Shown piece after piece: positions 52,997-59,874 of a stretch of DNA of 64,000 nt. The first letter of the stretch is position 1; each line of letters opens with the position of its first letter. Source of the DNA: UBA5018 sp947463165 (GTDB lineage: Bacteria > Cyanobacteriota > Cyanobacteriia > PCC-6307 > Cyanobiaceae). The position numbers were made by a program, and so were the translations under genes. Where the stretch lies: assembly GCA_943371245.1 (NCBI GenBank), contig CALRTY020000003.1, positions 205,081 through 269,080 of the forward strand, written 5' to 3'. The notes under the pieces are model-generated. The model was given only the letters and a program-made list of their open reading frames with translations, did not search any database and had not been told where the DNA came from.

Positions 52997-53395
52997 ATGC
53001 TGCGCTATCTGCTGGATACAAACATCTGTATTTACGTGATCAAATGGAGGCCAGAGTCGCTGCTGGTGCGCTTCAACGAGAACGCAGCCCATCTGGCCAT
53101 CGCCTCGATCACACTGGCTGAACTTCTGCATGGAGCTGAAAAGAGTTCCATGCCACAGCGAACCCTGGCGGTGGTGGAAGACTTCTGCAGCCGACTAGAT
53201 ATTCTGGACTATGGCGCCAAGGCCGCTCACCACTATGGTCAGATCCGCGCCGCCCTGGAGCGGCGCGGCACACCAATCGGCGTGAATGACTTGCACATCG
53301 CCGCTCAGGCCCGCAGCGAAGGACTGACTTTGGTTAGCAACAATTTGCGGGAATTTGAACGGGTAGATGGTTTGCTGTTGGAGAACTGGGTCTGA
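52997..53395 (+). CDS. vapC: VapC-type toxin, PIN-domain ribonuclease
   Basis: This 132-residue PIN-domain protein has the acidic residues of the active site: Asp7 (LLDTNICIY), Glu42 (TLAELLHGAEKS), and the late Asp of GVNDLHIAAQA, with SNNLREFERV at the usual last-acid/Asn position. VapC toxins cleave tRNA or rRNA loops when the antitoxin is degraded. It directly follows vapB, forming a complete type II pair at the border between decayed sequence and the nnr-mnmA genes. Confidence 0.93.
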   Translation: MLRYLLDTNICIYVIKWRPESLLVRFNENAAHLAIASITLAELLHGAEKSSMPQRTLAVVEDFCSRLDILDYGAKAAHHYGQIRAALERRGTPIGVNDLHIAAQARSEGLTLVSNNLREFERVDGLLLENWV

Positions 53396-53522
53396 GTACC
53401 CAAACTAAAGGACGAAATCGCTGCAGGAGCTTGTCGTGATCGTTGGTGTGATGGTCAGTGAAACGTGGGAGCGCGCTGGCATAATCAAGGCTGTATTAGT
53501 AGTAGCCCCGGCTATCCAGCCC

Positions 53523-53590
53523 CTCAACCAGTAGCCTCAACCAGGAGTTTCAACCAGTAGTCTCAACCAGTAGTCTCAACCAGTGGTCTC
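53523..53590. repeat. 13-bp tandem repeat downstream of nnr
   Basis: CTCAACCAGTAGT-like units occur about five times in tandem (53523-53588), continuing with degenerate CTCAAATAAGAG and CTCAAAAAG up to the nnr stop codon, in the gap between the vapC and nnr 3' ends. Confidence 0.85.
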
Positions 53591-55349
53591 AAATAAGAGC
53601 CTCAAAAAGATAATTAGGCAACTGCCGCGCTAGCTGTTCCGGGCTGGCCGCCAGGCGGTTTTGTTGCAGTTTCAGCCCGGTGCCGGCGTGGGCCAGGGCG
53701 GCGGCCGCCAGCAGCTGGGCATCGGCCGGCCAGCCCGCCGCCAGGGCCAGGGCGCCAAGTCCGCCCGCATAGCCCGCCAACACATCCCCGAGGCCGGCGC
53801 GGGCCACGGCACTGGCCGCCTGGCGCAGTTGCCAGCAGCGGCCATCGGGGGCGGCCACCACCGTGCGGGCCCCCTTGAGCAGCACGGCGGCGCCACTGGC
53901 GCGGGCGGCGGCGGCGGCGGCCTCCAGGGCGGGCAGGCTGGCCAATTCGGGAAACAGCCTGGCGAACTCGCCGGCATGGGGCGTAATCCAGCTGGGACCC
54001 AGCCGGCCGCTCAACCAGGCCGCTGGGCTGACGCCAAATTGCCGGGCGACGGGCCCTGCCAGGCGATTGAGACCATCGGCATCCAACAGCAGCAGGGCCG
54101 GCGATCGCTGCAGGGCTTGCCAAAAGTCGAGCTCGGCGCCGGAAATCTCTTCATCGATGCCAGCACTGCCAACAGCTTTTTCGCCAACAGCCGGGCCGCC
54201 AACCGCTTTTTCGTCAACAGCCAGGCCGATGCCGGGCCCCAGCACCAGGGCATCGAGTCTTTGCAGATCAGTGCTTTGCAGCTCGCCGAGGGCGAGGCCG
54301 CCGGCCGGCCCGCTGCTCAAGCTGCGCTGGATCACCACCTGGGGCTGCGACTGCCACAGGCCAGCTGCCACGGCTTCGGGCAGGGCAGCCCGCACACTGC
54401 CGCAACCGCTGGCGGTGGCCCCGGCCAGGGCCAAGGCGGCGGCGCCGCGGTAGCGGTCGCTGCCGGCCACCAGCAGCAGTCGGCCGCGGCCGTATTTGCC
54501 AAGGGCGGGATCAAGAGGCAAGCCAGGCAGCTCCGCCAGATCGGCCACCGCCAGGGCCAGGGGCTGCTGCTGCGGCAAGCGATCCAACAGGGCCCGGGGC
54601 AGAGCCAGGTCGATGCGCTCCAGCTTCCCCACCCAGCTGAGGGCTTGGTCCTGCACCAAACCGGTCTTGATCAGGCCGATCGTGTAGGTGGTGCAGGCCC
54701 AGGCCGCCACCGCCCCCAGCAGCCGGCCGCTGTCGGCGCAGAGGCCCGTGGGTACATCCACCGCCACCAGGGCGGCGGGTTGCAGCCGCTGCCGCTCCGC
54801 CAGCAGGGTTTCGATGGCGGCCCCGGGGGGGCGCCGCTGGCCGATGCCAAACAGGGCGTCGATCCACAGGGCTGGCCCCTCGGCCGGCGGTGGCTGCGAC
54901 AGCCGCTCGATGCCCAACCAGAGCGCATGGCGCCAATGGCAGGCGGTGAGCGGTTTGTGCTCGCTGAATGGACTCCAAATGGAGGTGGCCACCCCCGCCA
55001 GCTGCAGCTCCCGGGCGATTACCAGCCCGTCGCCGCCGTTATGGCCAGGTCCCACCAGCACTAGGGCCCCATGGCGACGCAGCCGCTGGGAGTGGTCTGC
55101 CAGCAAACGCCGACTCACCACCAGGGCCGCCTTCTCCATCAGCGCCTCCACCGGCAGGCCGCTGGCGAACAGCTGCCGCTCCAGCTCGGCCATCTGGCTG
55201 CCACTCACCAGCAGATGGTCTGCATCGCGGCCGGGCCAGGCGGGTAGGGGAGGCGTCAAGGCGGTATTTGGTAACAAGTCGGTGTCTGGTAACAAGGCGG
55301 TGTTTAGCGATAAGGAGGGGTCTGGCAACAAGGCTGCTTCTGGCACCAA
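53589..55349 (-). CDS. nnr: Bifunctional NAD(P)H-hydrate epimerase / ADP-dependent dehydratase
   Basis: Nnr repairs hydrated NAD(P)H. The N-terminal epimerase (YjeF_N) part shows LLVSGSQMAELERQLFASG, VGPGHNGGDGLVIARELQLAG, WIDALFGIGQRRPP and VAVDVPTGLCAD. The C-terminal dehydratase (YjeF_C/CARKD) part shows GRLLLVAGSDRYRGAAALALAGA, LVLGPGIGL, LLLDADGLNRLAG, ITPHAGEFARLFP, VLLKGARTVVAAPDG and AGLGDVLAGYAGGL. Two low-complexity segments are present: a repetitive N-terminus (ALLPDTDLLPNTAL) and an insert after LGPGIGL (AVDEKAVGGPAVGEKAVG), both encoded by short degenerate DNA repeats. The start codon is therefore uncertain: the true N-terminus may be up to about 45 codons further in. Divergent from mnmA. 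Confidence 0.93.
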   Translation of the reverse strand: MVPEAALLPDPSLSLNTALLPDTDLLPNTALTPPLPAWPGRDADHLLVSGSQMAELERQLFASGLPVEALMEKAALVVSRRLLADHSQRLRRHGALVLVGPGHNGGDGLVIARELQLAGVATSIWSPFSEHKPLTACHWRHALWLGIERLSQPPPAEGPALWIDALFGIGQRRPPGAAIETLLAERQRLQPAALVAVDVPTGLCADSGRLLGAVAAWACTTYTIGLIKTGLVQDQALSWVGKLERIDLALPRALLDRLPQQQPLALAVADLAELPGLPLDPALGKYGRGRLLLVAGSDRYRGAAALALAGATASGCGSVRAALPEAVAAGLWQSQPQVVIQRSLSSGPAGGLALGELQSTDLQRLDALVLGPGIGLAVDEKAVGGPAVGEKAVGSAGIDEEISGAELDFWQALQRSPALLLLDADGLNRLAGPVARQFGVSPAAWLSGRLGPSWITPHAGEFARLFPELASLPALEAAAAAARASGAAVLLKGARTVVAAPDGRCWQLRQAASAVARAGLGDVLAGYAGGLGALALAAGWPADAQLLAAAALAHAGTGLKLQQNRLAASPEQLARQLPNYLFEALI

Positions 55350-55375
55350 AGCGAAAGCGGCGGCGGCTCGGATTC

Positions 55376-56593
55376 ATGATGGGGGGATTGACCGGCCTGG
55401 CTAGATCGGGCCAGAGAGCCTTGACATCCCCCCTACCACCTCTGGCCGCCACCCCGGCTGGCCTGGCGGCCCTGGAGAGGCTGCAGACCTGGCCCGGCGA
55501 GCACCGCATTGCCGTCGGCCTCTCCGGCGGCGTCGACAGCTCCCTCACCGCCGCCCTGCTGGTGGATGCCGGCTGGCAGGTGGAGGGACTCACCCTCTGG
55601 CTGATGAGCGGCAAGGGGGCCTGTTGCGCCGAGGGGCTGGTGGATGCCGCCGCCCTCTGCGATCAGTTGGGGGTGCCCCACCATGTGGTGGATTTTCGCC
55701 AGCACTTTCAAGAGCAAATTGTGCAGGTGCTGGTGCAGGGTTACGGCGATGGCATCACCCCCCTGCCCTGCTCCCGTTGCAACCGGGAGGTGAAGTTTGG
55801 GCCGATGCTGCGCTGGGCTGCAGAAGAACGGGGCATTGGCCGCCTCGCCACCGGCCACTACGCCCGGGTGCGGCCCGCCCACCAGAGCGACAACGGCCGG
55901 CCCCAGTTACTGCGGGGCCGCGACAGCCACAAGGATCAGAGCTATTTCCTCTACGACCTATCGCCAAACCTGCTCGATCAGCTGGTGTTTCCGCTCGGGG
56001 AACTAACCAAACCGGAAACGCGGCTGGAGGCTGAACAGCGGGGTCTGCGCACCGCCCATAAACCGGAGAGCCAGGATCTCTGCCTGGCCGATCACCACGG
56101 CTCGATGCGGGCCTTCCTCGATGCCCATCTGCCGCCAAAGCAGGGGCAGATCGTGCTCGCCGACGGCACGGTGCTGGGCCAGCACGATGGCATCCAGCAC
56201 TTCACCATCGGCCAGCGCAAGGGCCTGGGTGTCGCCTGGCGCGAACCCCTGCATGTGGTGCGGCTCGACGCGGCCATGAACCGGGTGGTGGTGGCCCCCC
56301 GGGCGGAAGCCGCCCGCGACAGCTGCACGGTGGGCGCCGTGAATTGGCTATCGATTGCCGCCCCCCAATCGCCCCTGGAGCTGGAGGTGCAGGTGCGCTA
56401 CCGCAGCGAACCGCAGCGGGCCCTGCTCACGCCGCTACCGGCCACCAGCGACGATGTCAGCGGCGGTCGCCCCCACCGCTGCCGGCTGGAATTTGCTGAG
56501 GCGCAGTTCTCGATTACCCCGGGGCAGGCGGCCGTTTTCTATAGCGGTGAAACCCTGCTCGGCGGCGGCCTGATCCAGCGCGATCACCAGTAG
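55376..56593 (+). CDS. mnmA: tRNA-uridine 2-sulfurtransferase MnmA
   Basis: MnmA thiolates U34 of tRNAs for Lys, Glu and Gln using ATP and a persulfide relay. It has 405 residues from ATG 55376 (MMGGLTGLARSG); the frame is open far upstream, but there it overlaps nnr antisense. Motifs: PP-loop GLSGGVDSSLTAALL, Cys of ITPLPCSRCNREVKFG, GHYARV, SYFLYDLSPNLLDQLVFPLGEL, the second catalytic Cys of KPESQDLCLAD, and the C-terminal barrel with FTIGQRKGLGVAW. The 3' end overlaps the convergent 2Fe-2S gene by 10 nt. Confidence 0.95.
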   Translation: MMGGLTGLARSGQRALTSPLPPLAATPAGLAALERLQTWPGEHRIAVGLSGGVDSSLTAALLVDAGWQVEGLTLWLMSGKGACCAEGLVDAAALCDQLGVPHHVVDFRQHFQEQIVQVLVQGYGDGITPLPCSRCNREVKFGPMLRWAAEERGIGRLATGHYARVRPAHQSDNGRPQLLRGRDSHKDQSYFLYDLSPNLLDQLVFPLGELTKPETRLEAEQRGLRTAHKPESQDLCLADHHGSMRAFLDAHLPPKQGQIVLADGTVLGQHDGIQHFTIGQRKGLGVAWREPLHVVRLDAAMNRVVVAPRAEAARDSCTVGAVNWLSIAAPQSPLELEVQVRYRSEPQRALLTPLPATSDDVSGGRPHRCRLEFAEAQFSITPGQAAVFYSGETLLGGGLIQRDHQ

Positions 56594-56820
56594 GGATCGC
56601 TGGCCAGCTCTACGTGCAGTACGCCGCCAGGGGCGATTGAGCCAACCGTGGCAATGCAGGCCCGCAGTGGCTCCCCATTCACCTCGATTTCACAGGCGCC
56701 ACAGCTGCCCCCCAGGCAACCGGTGGGGATGTTCACCCCGGCGGCCCGGGCTGCCTCTAGCCAATCGGTGCCAGGGGCCACCTGGCTTTGGCTGCCGTTG
56801 GGCCAGTGGATGGTGATCAC
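56584..56820 (-). CDS. Small 2Fe-2S ferredoxin-like protein
   Basis: This 78-residue protein has cluster ligands Cys35, Cys40, Cys43 and Cys55 (CLGGSCGAC then RAC). The last spacing (11 residues) is shorter than in plant-type ferredoxins (about 29) and resembles the N-terminal cluster of the xanthine-dehydrogenase/CO-dehydrogenase small subunit family. The rest (MITIHWPNGSQSQVAPG, DWLEAARAAGVNIP) is the usual beta-grasp. It overlaps the upstream cobQ gene by 4 nt (ATGA), implying translational coupling, though no functional link to cobalamin synthesis is known to me. Electron-transfer role only is supported. Confidence 0.88.
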   Translation of the reverse strand: MITIHWPNGSQSQVAPGTDWLEAARAAGVNIPTGCLGGSCGACEIEVNGEPLRACIATVGSIAPGGVLHVELASDPYW

Positions 56821-58334
56821 CGCAGCAAAGGCTCCAAATTCACGTGCGCCTCGAAGGCATCGGCCAAGCGATCCAGCAGCGCTTCCCGCTGGCGGCTGTG
56901 ATGTGGTTGATCCTCGCTCAAAGGCGCCAGGCCGCGGCGATCGCGCAGTTGGTTTAGCCAGCGGCGGCGCCAGGGGCCACTTTCAAACACACCATGCAGG
57001 TAGGTGCCAGCCACCACACCGCCCCGGTCGCCGTAGGGCCGCCACCAGCCCAGGTCGGGGTCTGCCGCCAAGGGGAAACAGGTTTCCCCCTCCACCACCG
57101 AGCTAACTCCCCTGTGCAGCTCAAAACCCTCCAGCTCGAGGCTGGCTGCCGCCGCTGGCCAGAGCCCCTGGCTGCGGCGCTGGCGCAGGGCCTTGGCGGC
57201 GGCGAAACGGGTGTGCAGGGGCAGTAAATCCAAACCGGCCGCCTCGTTAGCCATGGGGGACTGGCTATCAGCCCCCTCGCGGCCCTCCGGGTCGTGCAGG
57301 CTGCGGCCGAGCATTTGCAGGCCACCACAGATGCCAAATACCTGGCCGCCCAAGCGGGCGTAGCGCTTCAGCTCCAGGGCCAGGGGGCTGGCCCGCAGGG
57401 CCGCCAGGTCCCGCAGGGTCTGCTTGCTGCCCGGCACGATCAGCGCATCCGGCTGCCCCAACTGCTCACCGGGCGCCAACCAGCGCAGTTGCACGGATGC
57501 TTCCGCTTCCAGCGGATCGAGATCGGAAAAATTGCTCAGCGAAGGCAGTTTGAGCACGGCGATCTCAATTTCAGCGCCGCGTTTACGGCCGCGGCGTTCC
57601 AGCAAATCGAGCGAGTCTTCCGGGGGGAACAGCTCATCGAGCCAGGGCATCACCCCCAGCACGGGAATGCCGGTGTGGGCCTCCAGCCAGCGGCGACCCT
57701 CATCGAACAGCTCGCGCCGGCCGCGGAAGCGATTGATCAGCAGGCCCTTGATCAGGGGGCGCTCCACGGGGCGCAGCAGCGCCAGGGTGCCCACCAGTTG
57801 GGCAAACACCCCCCCCCGCTCGATGTCGGCCACCAGCAGGCAATTGGCCCGCAGGTATTGGGCCAGCCGCAGGTTGGTGAGGTCGCGGGTCTGCAGGTTC
57901 ACCTCCACCGGGCTACCGGCCCCCTCCAGCACCAGGCGGCCCCCGGGCTGACTGGCTTGCAATTCGGCCAGCCCCTGGCGGATGGCGGCCCAGCCGGGGC
58001 GAAACCAGTCTCGGTAGTAGTGCTCGGCGCGGCAGTTGCCCACCGAGCGGCCCAGATGGATCAGCTCACTGGTGCAGTCGCCCTGGGGCTTGAGCAGCAC
58101 GGGGTTCATGGCACAGACCGGCTCCAAACCGGCCGCCCAGGCCTGCAGCGCCTGGGAATAGGCCATCTCGCCGCCGGCGGTATCCACCCAGGCGTTATTG
58201 CTCATGTTCTGCCCCTTGAAGGGCAGGGGCCGCTGGCCGCGGCGGCGCAGCACTCGGCACAGGGCGGCCGTCATCAAGGTTTTGCCGGCGCCGCTGCTGG
58301 TGCCCAACACCATCAGGGGTTTGAAACTGCTCAC
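56817..58334 (-). CDS. cobQ: Cobyric acid synthase CobQ
   Basis: CobQ amidates side chains b, d, e and g of adenosyl-cobyrinic diamide using glutamine and ATP. The N-terminal dethiobiotin-synthetase-like domain has LMVLGTSSGAGKTLMTAALC, KGQNMSNNAWV and GAGSPVEVNL; the C-terminal class I amidotransferase domain has the nucleophile in VFGICGGLQMLG and a GTYLHGVFES catalytic-His motif. The GTG at 58334 gives MSSFKPLMVLGTSSG and overlaps the upstream stop as GTGA, so I prefer it; the frame continues to another GTG at 58367. Length is 505 residues from this start. It forms a tightly overlapping three-gene unit with its neighbours. Confidence 0.94.
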   Translation of the reverse strand: MSSFKPLMVLGTSSGAGKTLMTAALCRVLRRRGQRPLPFKGQNMSNNAWVDTAGGEMAYSQALQAWAAGLEPVCAMNPVLLKPQGDCTSELIHLGRSVGNCRAEHYYRDWFRPGWAAIRQGLAELQASQPGGRLVLEGAGSPVEVNLQTRDLTNLRLAQYLRANCLLVADIERGGVFAQLVGTLALLRPVERPLIKGLLINRFRGRRELFDEGRRWLEAHTGIPVLGVMPWLDELFPPEDSLDLLERRGRKRGAEIEIAVLKLPSLSNFSDLDPLEAEASVQLRWLAPGEQLGQPDALIVPGSKQTLRDLAALRASPLALELKRYARLGGQVFGICGGLQMLGRSLHDPEGREGADSQSPMANEAAGLDLLPLHTRFAAAKALRQRRSQGLWPAAAASLELEGFELHRGVSSVVEGETCFPLAADPDLGWWRPYGDRGGVVAGTYLHGVFESGPWRRRWLNQLRDRRGLAPLSEDQPHHSRQREALLDRLADAFEAHVNLEPLLR

Positions 58335-58711
58335 CAGCGGGGCCAATGGCGTCTGCACCAATGCCACAGCTTGGTGAATAGGTTGGCCCTATCGCGCTGG
58401 TCAGGCCAGCTGGCCAGTAGCTGCCGGCCCAGGGGGGTGAGCCGCACCCGTTCGGTGAGCCCCTGGCCGTCCACCTCCCGGCGCAGCACCCCCAGCTGGA
58501 TCAGCCAGATGAAGTGGTCTTCCGCTTGGCCGGCCGATAGGCGGCGGCGGCTGAGGCTGCGCCAGTCCTGGCGGCCCGCCAGCTGGCTGCTGCTGAGGGC
58601 CCCCTGCTCCAGCTGCCGGTAAAAATCTCGCCGGAACGGCAGACAGAGCAGGGCCTGCTGGGCCCGGCGCAAGGCGCGTTGTTCCTGGCTGGTGGGGCCT
58701 GAAGAGGTCAA
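58331..58711 (-). CDS. Small conserved cyanobacterial protein (Npun_F0494-like)
   Basis: This 126-residue protein starts at TTG 58711 (MTSSGPTSQEQRALRRAQQ); the frame is open upstream, but that part is antisense to maf and unlike protein. It is mostly helical with RRAQQALLCLPFRRDFYRQL, QAEDHFIWLIQLGVLRREVDGQG and RVRLTPLGRQLLASWP, i.e. a winged-helix-like C-terminal pattern. I recognise it as similar to a cyanobacterial family of unknown function and would not assign a role. Its stop codon overlaps the preferred cobQ start, and it is divergent from maf (53 bp). Confidence 0.65.
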   Translation of the reverse strand: MTSSGPTSQEQRALRRAQQALLCLPFRRDFYRQLEQGALSSSQLAGRQDWRSLSRRRLSAGQAEDHFIWLIQLGVLRREVDGQGLTERVRLTPLGRQLLASWPDQRDRANLFTKLWHWCRRHWPRW

Positions 58712-58764
58712 GCAAAGCTGGCATCCGCTGCCATTGTCTTGCCTAACTTCCACACCTAGCTGCT

Positions 58765-59349
58765 GTGCTGCTACTGGCCTCTGCTTCTCCTGCCCGGCGC
58801 CGTCTGCTCCAGCAGGCCGCCATTGCCCATCGGGTGCAGGTGAGCGGTGTGGATGAGCAGGCGATTCAACACCCCGAGCCAGCTGATCTAGTGCTGCTGC
58901 TGGCCCAGGCCAAGGCCCGGGCTGTGCGGCGCCTGCTGGATCAGCCCAGCGACGCCGATATCTCACTGGTGCTTGGCTGCGATTCGGTGTTGGTCTATGG
59001 GGGGGAAGTTTTCGGTAAACCCAACAATGCTGCAGAAGCGATCGAGCGCTGGCGATTGATGGCCGGCGGCTGGGGGGAGCTGCATACCGGCCATTGCTTG
59101 CTGGCCGGTCCTGGCGCCGCTGCCGCTTGCCCGGCTGAGCGGCTGCGCACAGTAACTACGAGGGTGCAATTCGCGCCCTTGAGCGAGTTGGAAATCGCCA
59201 ACTACGTGGCCAGCGGCGAGCCCTTGCAGTGCGCTGGTGGTTTTGCCCTGGAGGGCCGCGGCGGGGCCCTGGTGGAGCGGATTGAGGGCTGCTTTTCCAA
59301 TGTGATCGGCCTCAGCCTGCCGCTGTTGAGGCGCTGGCTGGAGCAGTAG
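58765..59349 (+). CDS. maf: Maf-like nucleoside triphosphate pyrophosphatase
   Basis: This 194-residue protein starts with GTG. It has the Maf/HAM1-fold signature: LLASASPARRRLLQQAAI, VSGVDEQ, VLGCDSVLVYGGEVFGKP, AGGWGELHTGHCLLAG, and the C-terminal GEPLQCAGGFALEGRGGALVERIEG with NVIGLSLPLL. Maf proteins hydrolyse dTTP/UTP or modified nucleotides and delay septation when overproduced in some bacteria. The substrate subgroup is not decidable here. Confidence 0.93.
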   Translation: MLLLASASPARRRLLQQAAIAHRVQVSGVDEQAIQHPEPADLVLLLAQAKARAVRRLLDQPSDADISLVLGCDSVLVYGGEVFGKPNNAAEAIERWRLMAGGWGELHTGHCLLAGPGAAAACPAERLRTVTTRVQFAPLSELEIANYVASGEPLQCAGGFALEGRGGALVERIEGCFSNVIGLSLPLLRRWLEQ

Positions 59350-59424
59350 GAATTAAACCTGCAGTTCCCGGCCAGACCATAAATGGGCCGCACCCATGGG
59401 CGCCTTGAAAAATTGCCCATTCCG

Positions 59425-59874
59425 CTAAATTCTGTAACAAGATTGTGGGGCAGAGTGAGGTGTAAGCCAGTTGCTGCAATGCTTCTCGCGGCACTGCATC
59501 GATGGATCTTGATATTTTTCGAGGTGTCCTAAAAACGGCTGATTACTGAATGCCAAGCAGGTAAGCTGTTGGATAAGCTCTGCAAAATGATTGCCGGGCA
59601 GGGCAAGGGATCCGCTGATAATTAGCATGGATTCCACAGGCTGAAACCGGCAATTTAACGATTCTCCAGAGTTTCCAGATTCTCCAGATTCTCCAGATTC
59701 TCCAGGGTTTACATGGTTTACATGGTTTACAGATTCTCCAGAGTGTTTCGCATTCTCCAGGGCGTTTGGATCTCCAGGGTGTTTTAGAATCTGCAGGGTT
59801 TTCCAGGTGCTCGCGAGTTTTTCAAATTCTGCAGAGTTTATAACACAATCGGAGTTGGATAGGCTAATTATCAC
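59425..59874 (-). CDS. Doubtful ORF with repeat-encoded GES/NHV region
   Basis: A 149-codon frame starts at a GTG that overlaps the stop codon of the autotransporter-like gene (GTGA). The middle is built from repeats (ESVNHVNHVNPGESGESGESG) encoded by the short DNA repeat at 59660-59840. The flanks (LPGNHFAELIQQLTCLAF) are not recognisable. The codon pattern is unlike the GC-rich neighbours. It may be a small repeat protein or a chance frame. Confidence 0.25.
   Translation of the reverse strand: MIISLSNSDCVINSAEFEKLASTWKTLQILKHPGDPNALENAKHSGESVNHVNHVNPGESGESGESGNSGESLNCRFQPVESMLIISGSLALPGNHFAELIQQLTCLAFSNQPFLGHLEKYQDPSMQCREKHCSNWLTPHSAPQSCYRI
59660..59840. repeat. Degenerate TTCTCCAGA repeat array
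   Basis: Units such as GATTCTCCAGAGTTT, ATTCTCCAGATTCTCCAG and TTTACATGGTTTACATGG recur for about 180 bases, with period multiples of 3. It is the longest of the short degenerate arrays in this window. Confidence 0.8.

Noticed and set aside
29300..53600. Insertion sequence or prophage as carrier of the accessory locus
   Set aside because: No transposase, integrase, terminal inverted repeats or tRNA attachment site was found; only a DUF4351 fragment hints at a mobile-type gene.
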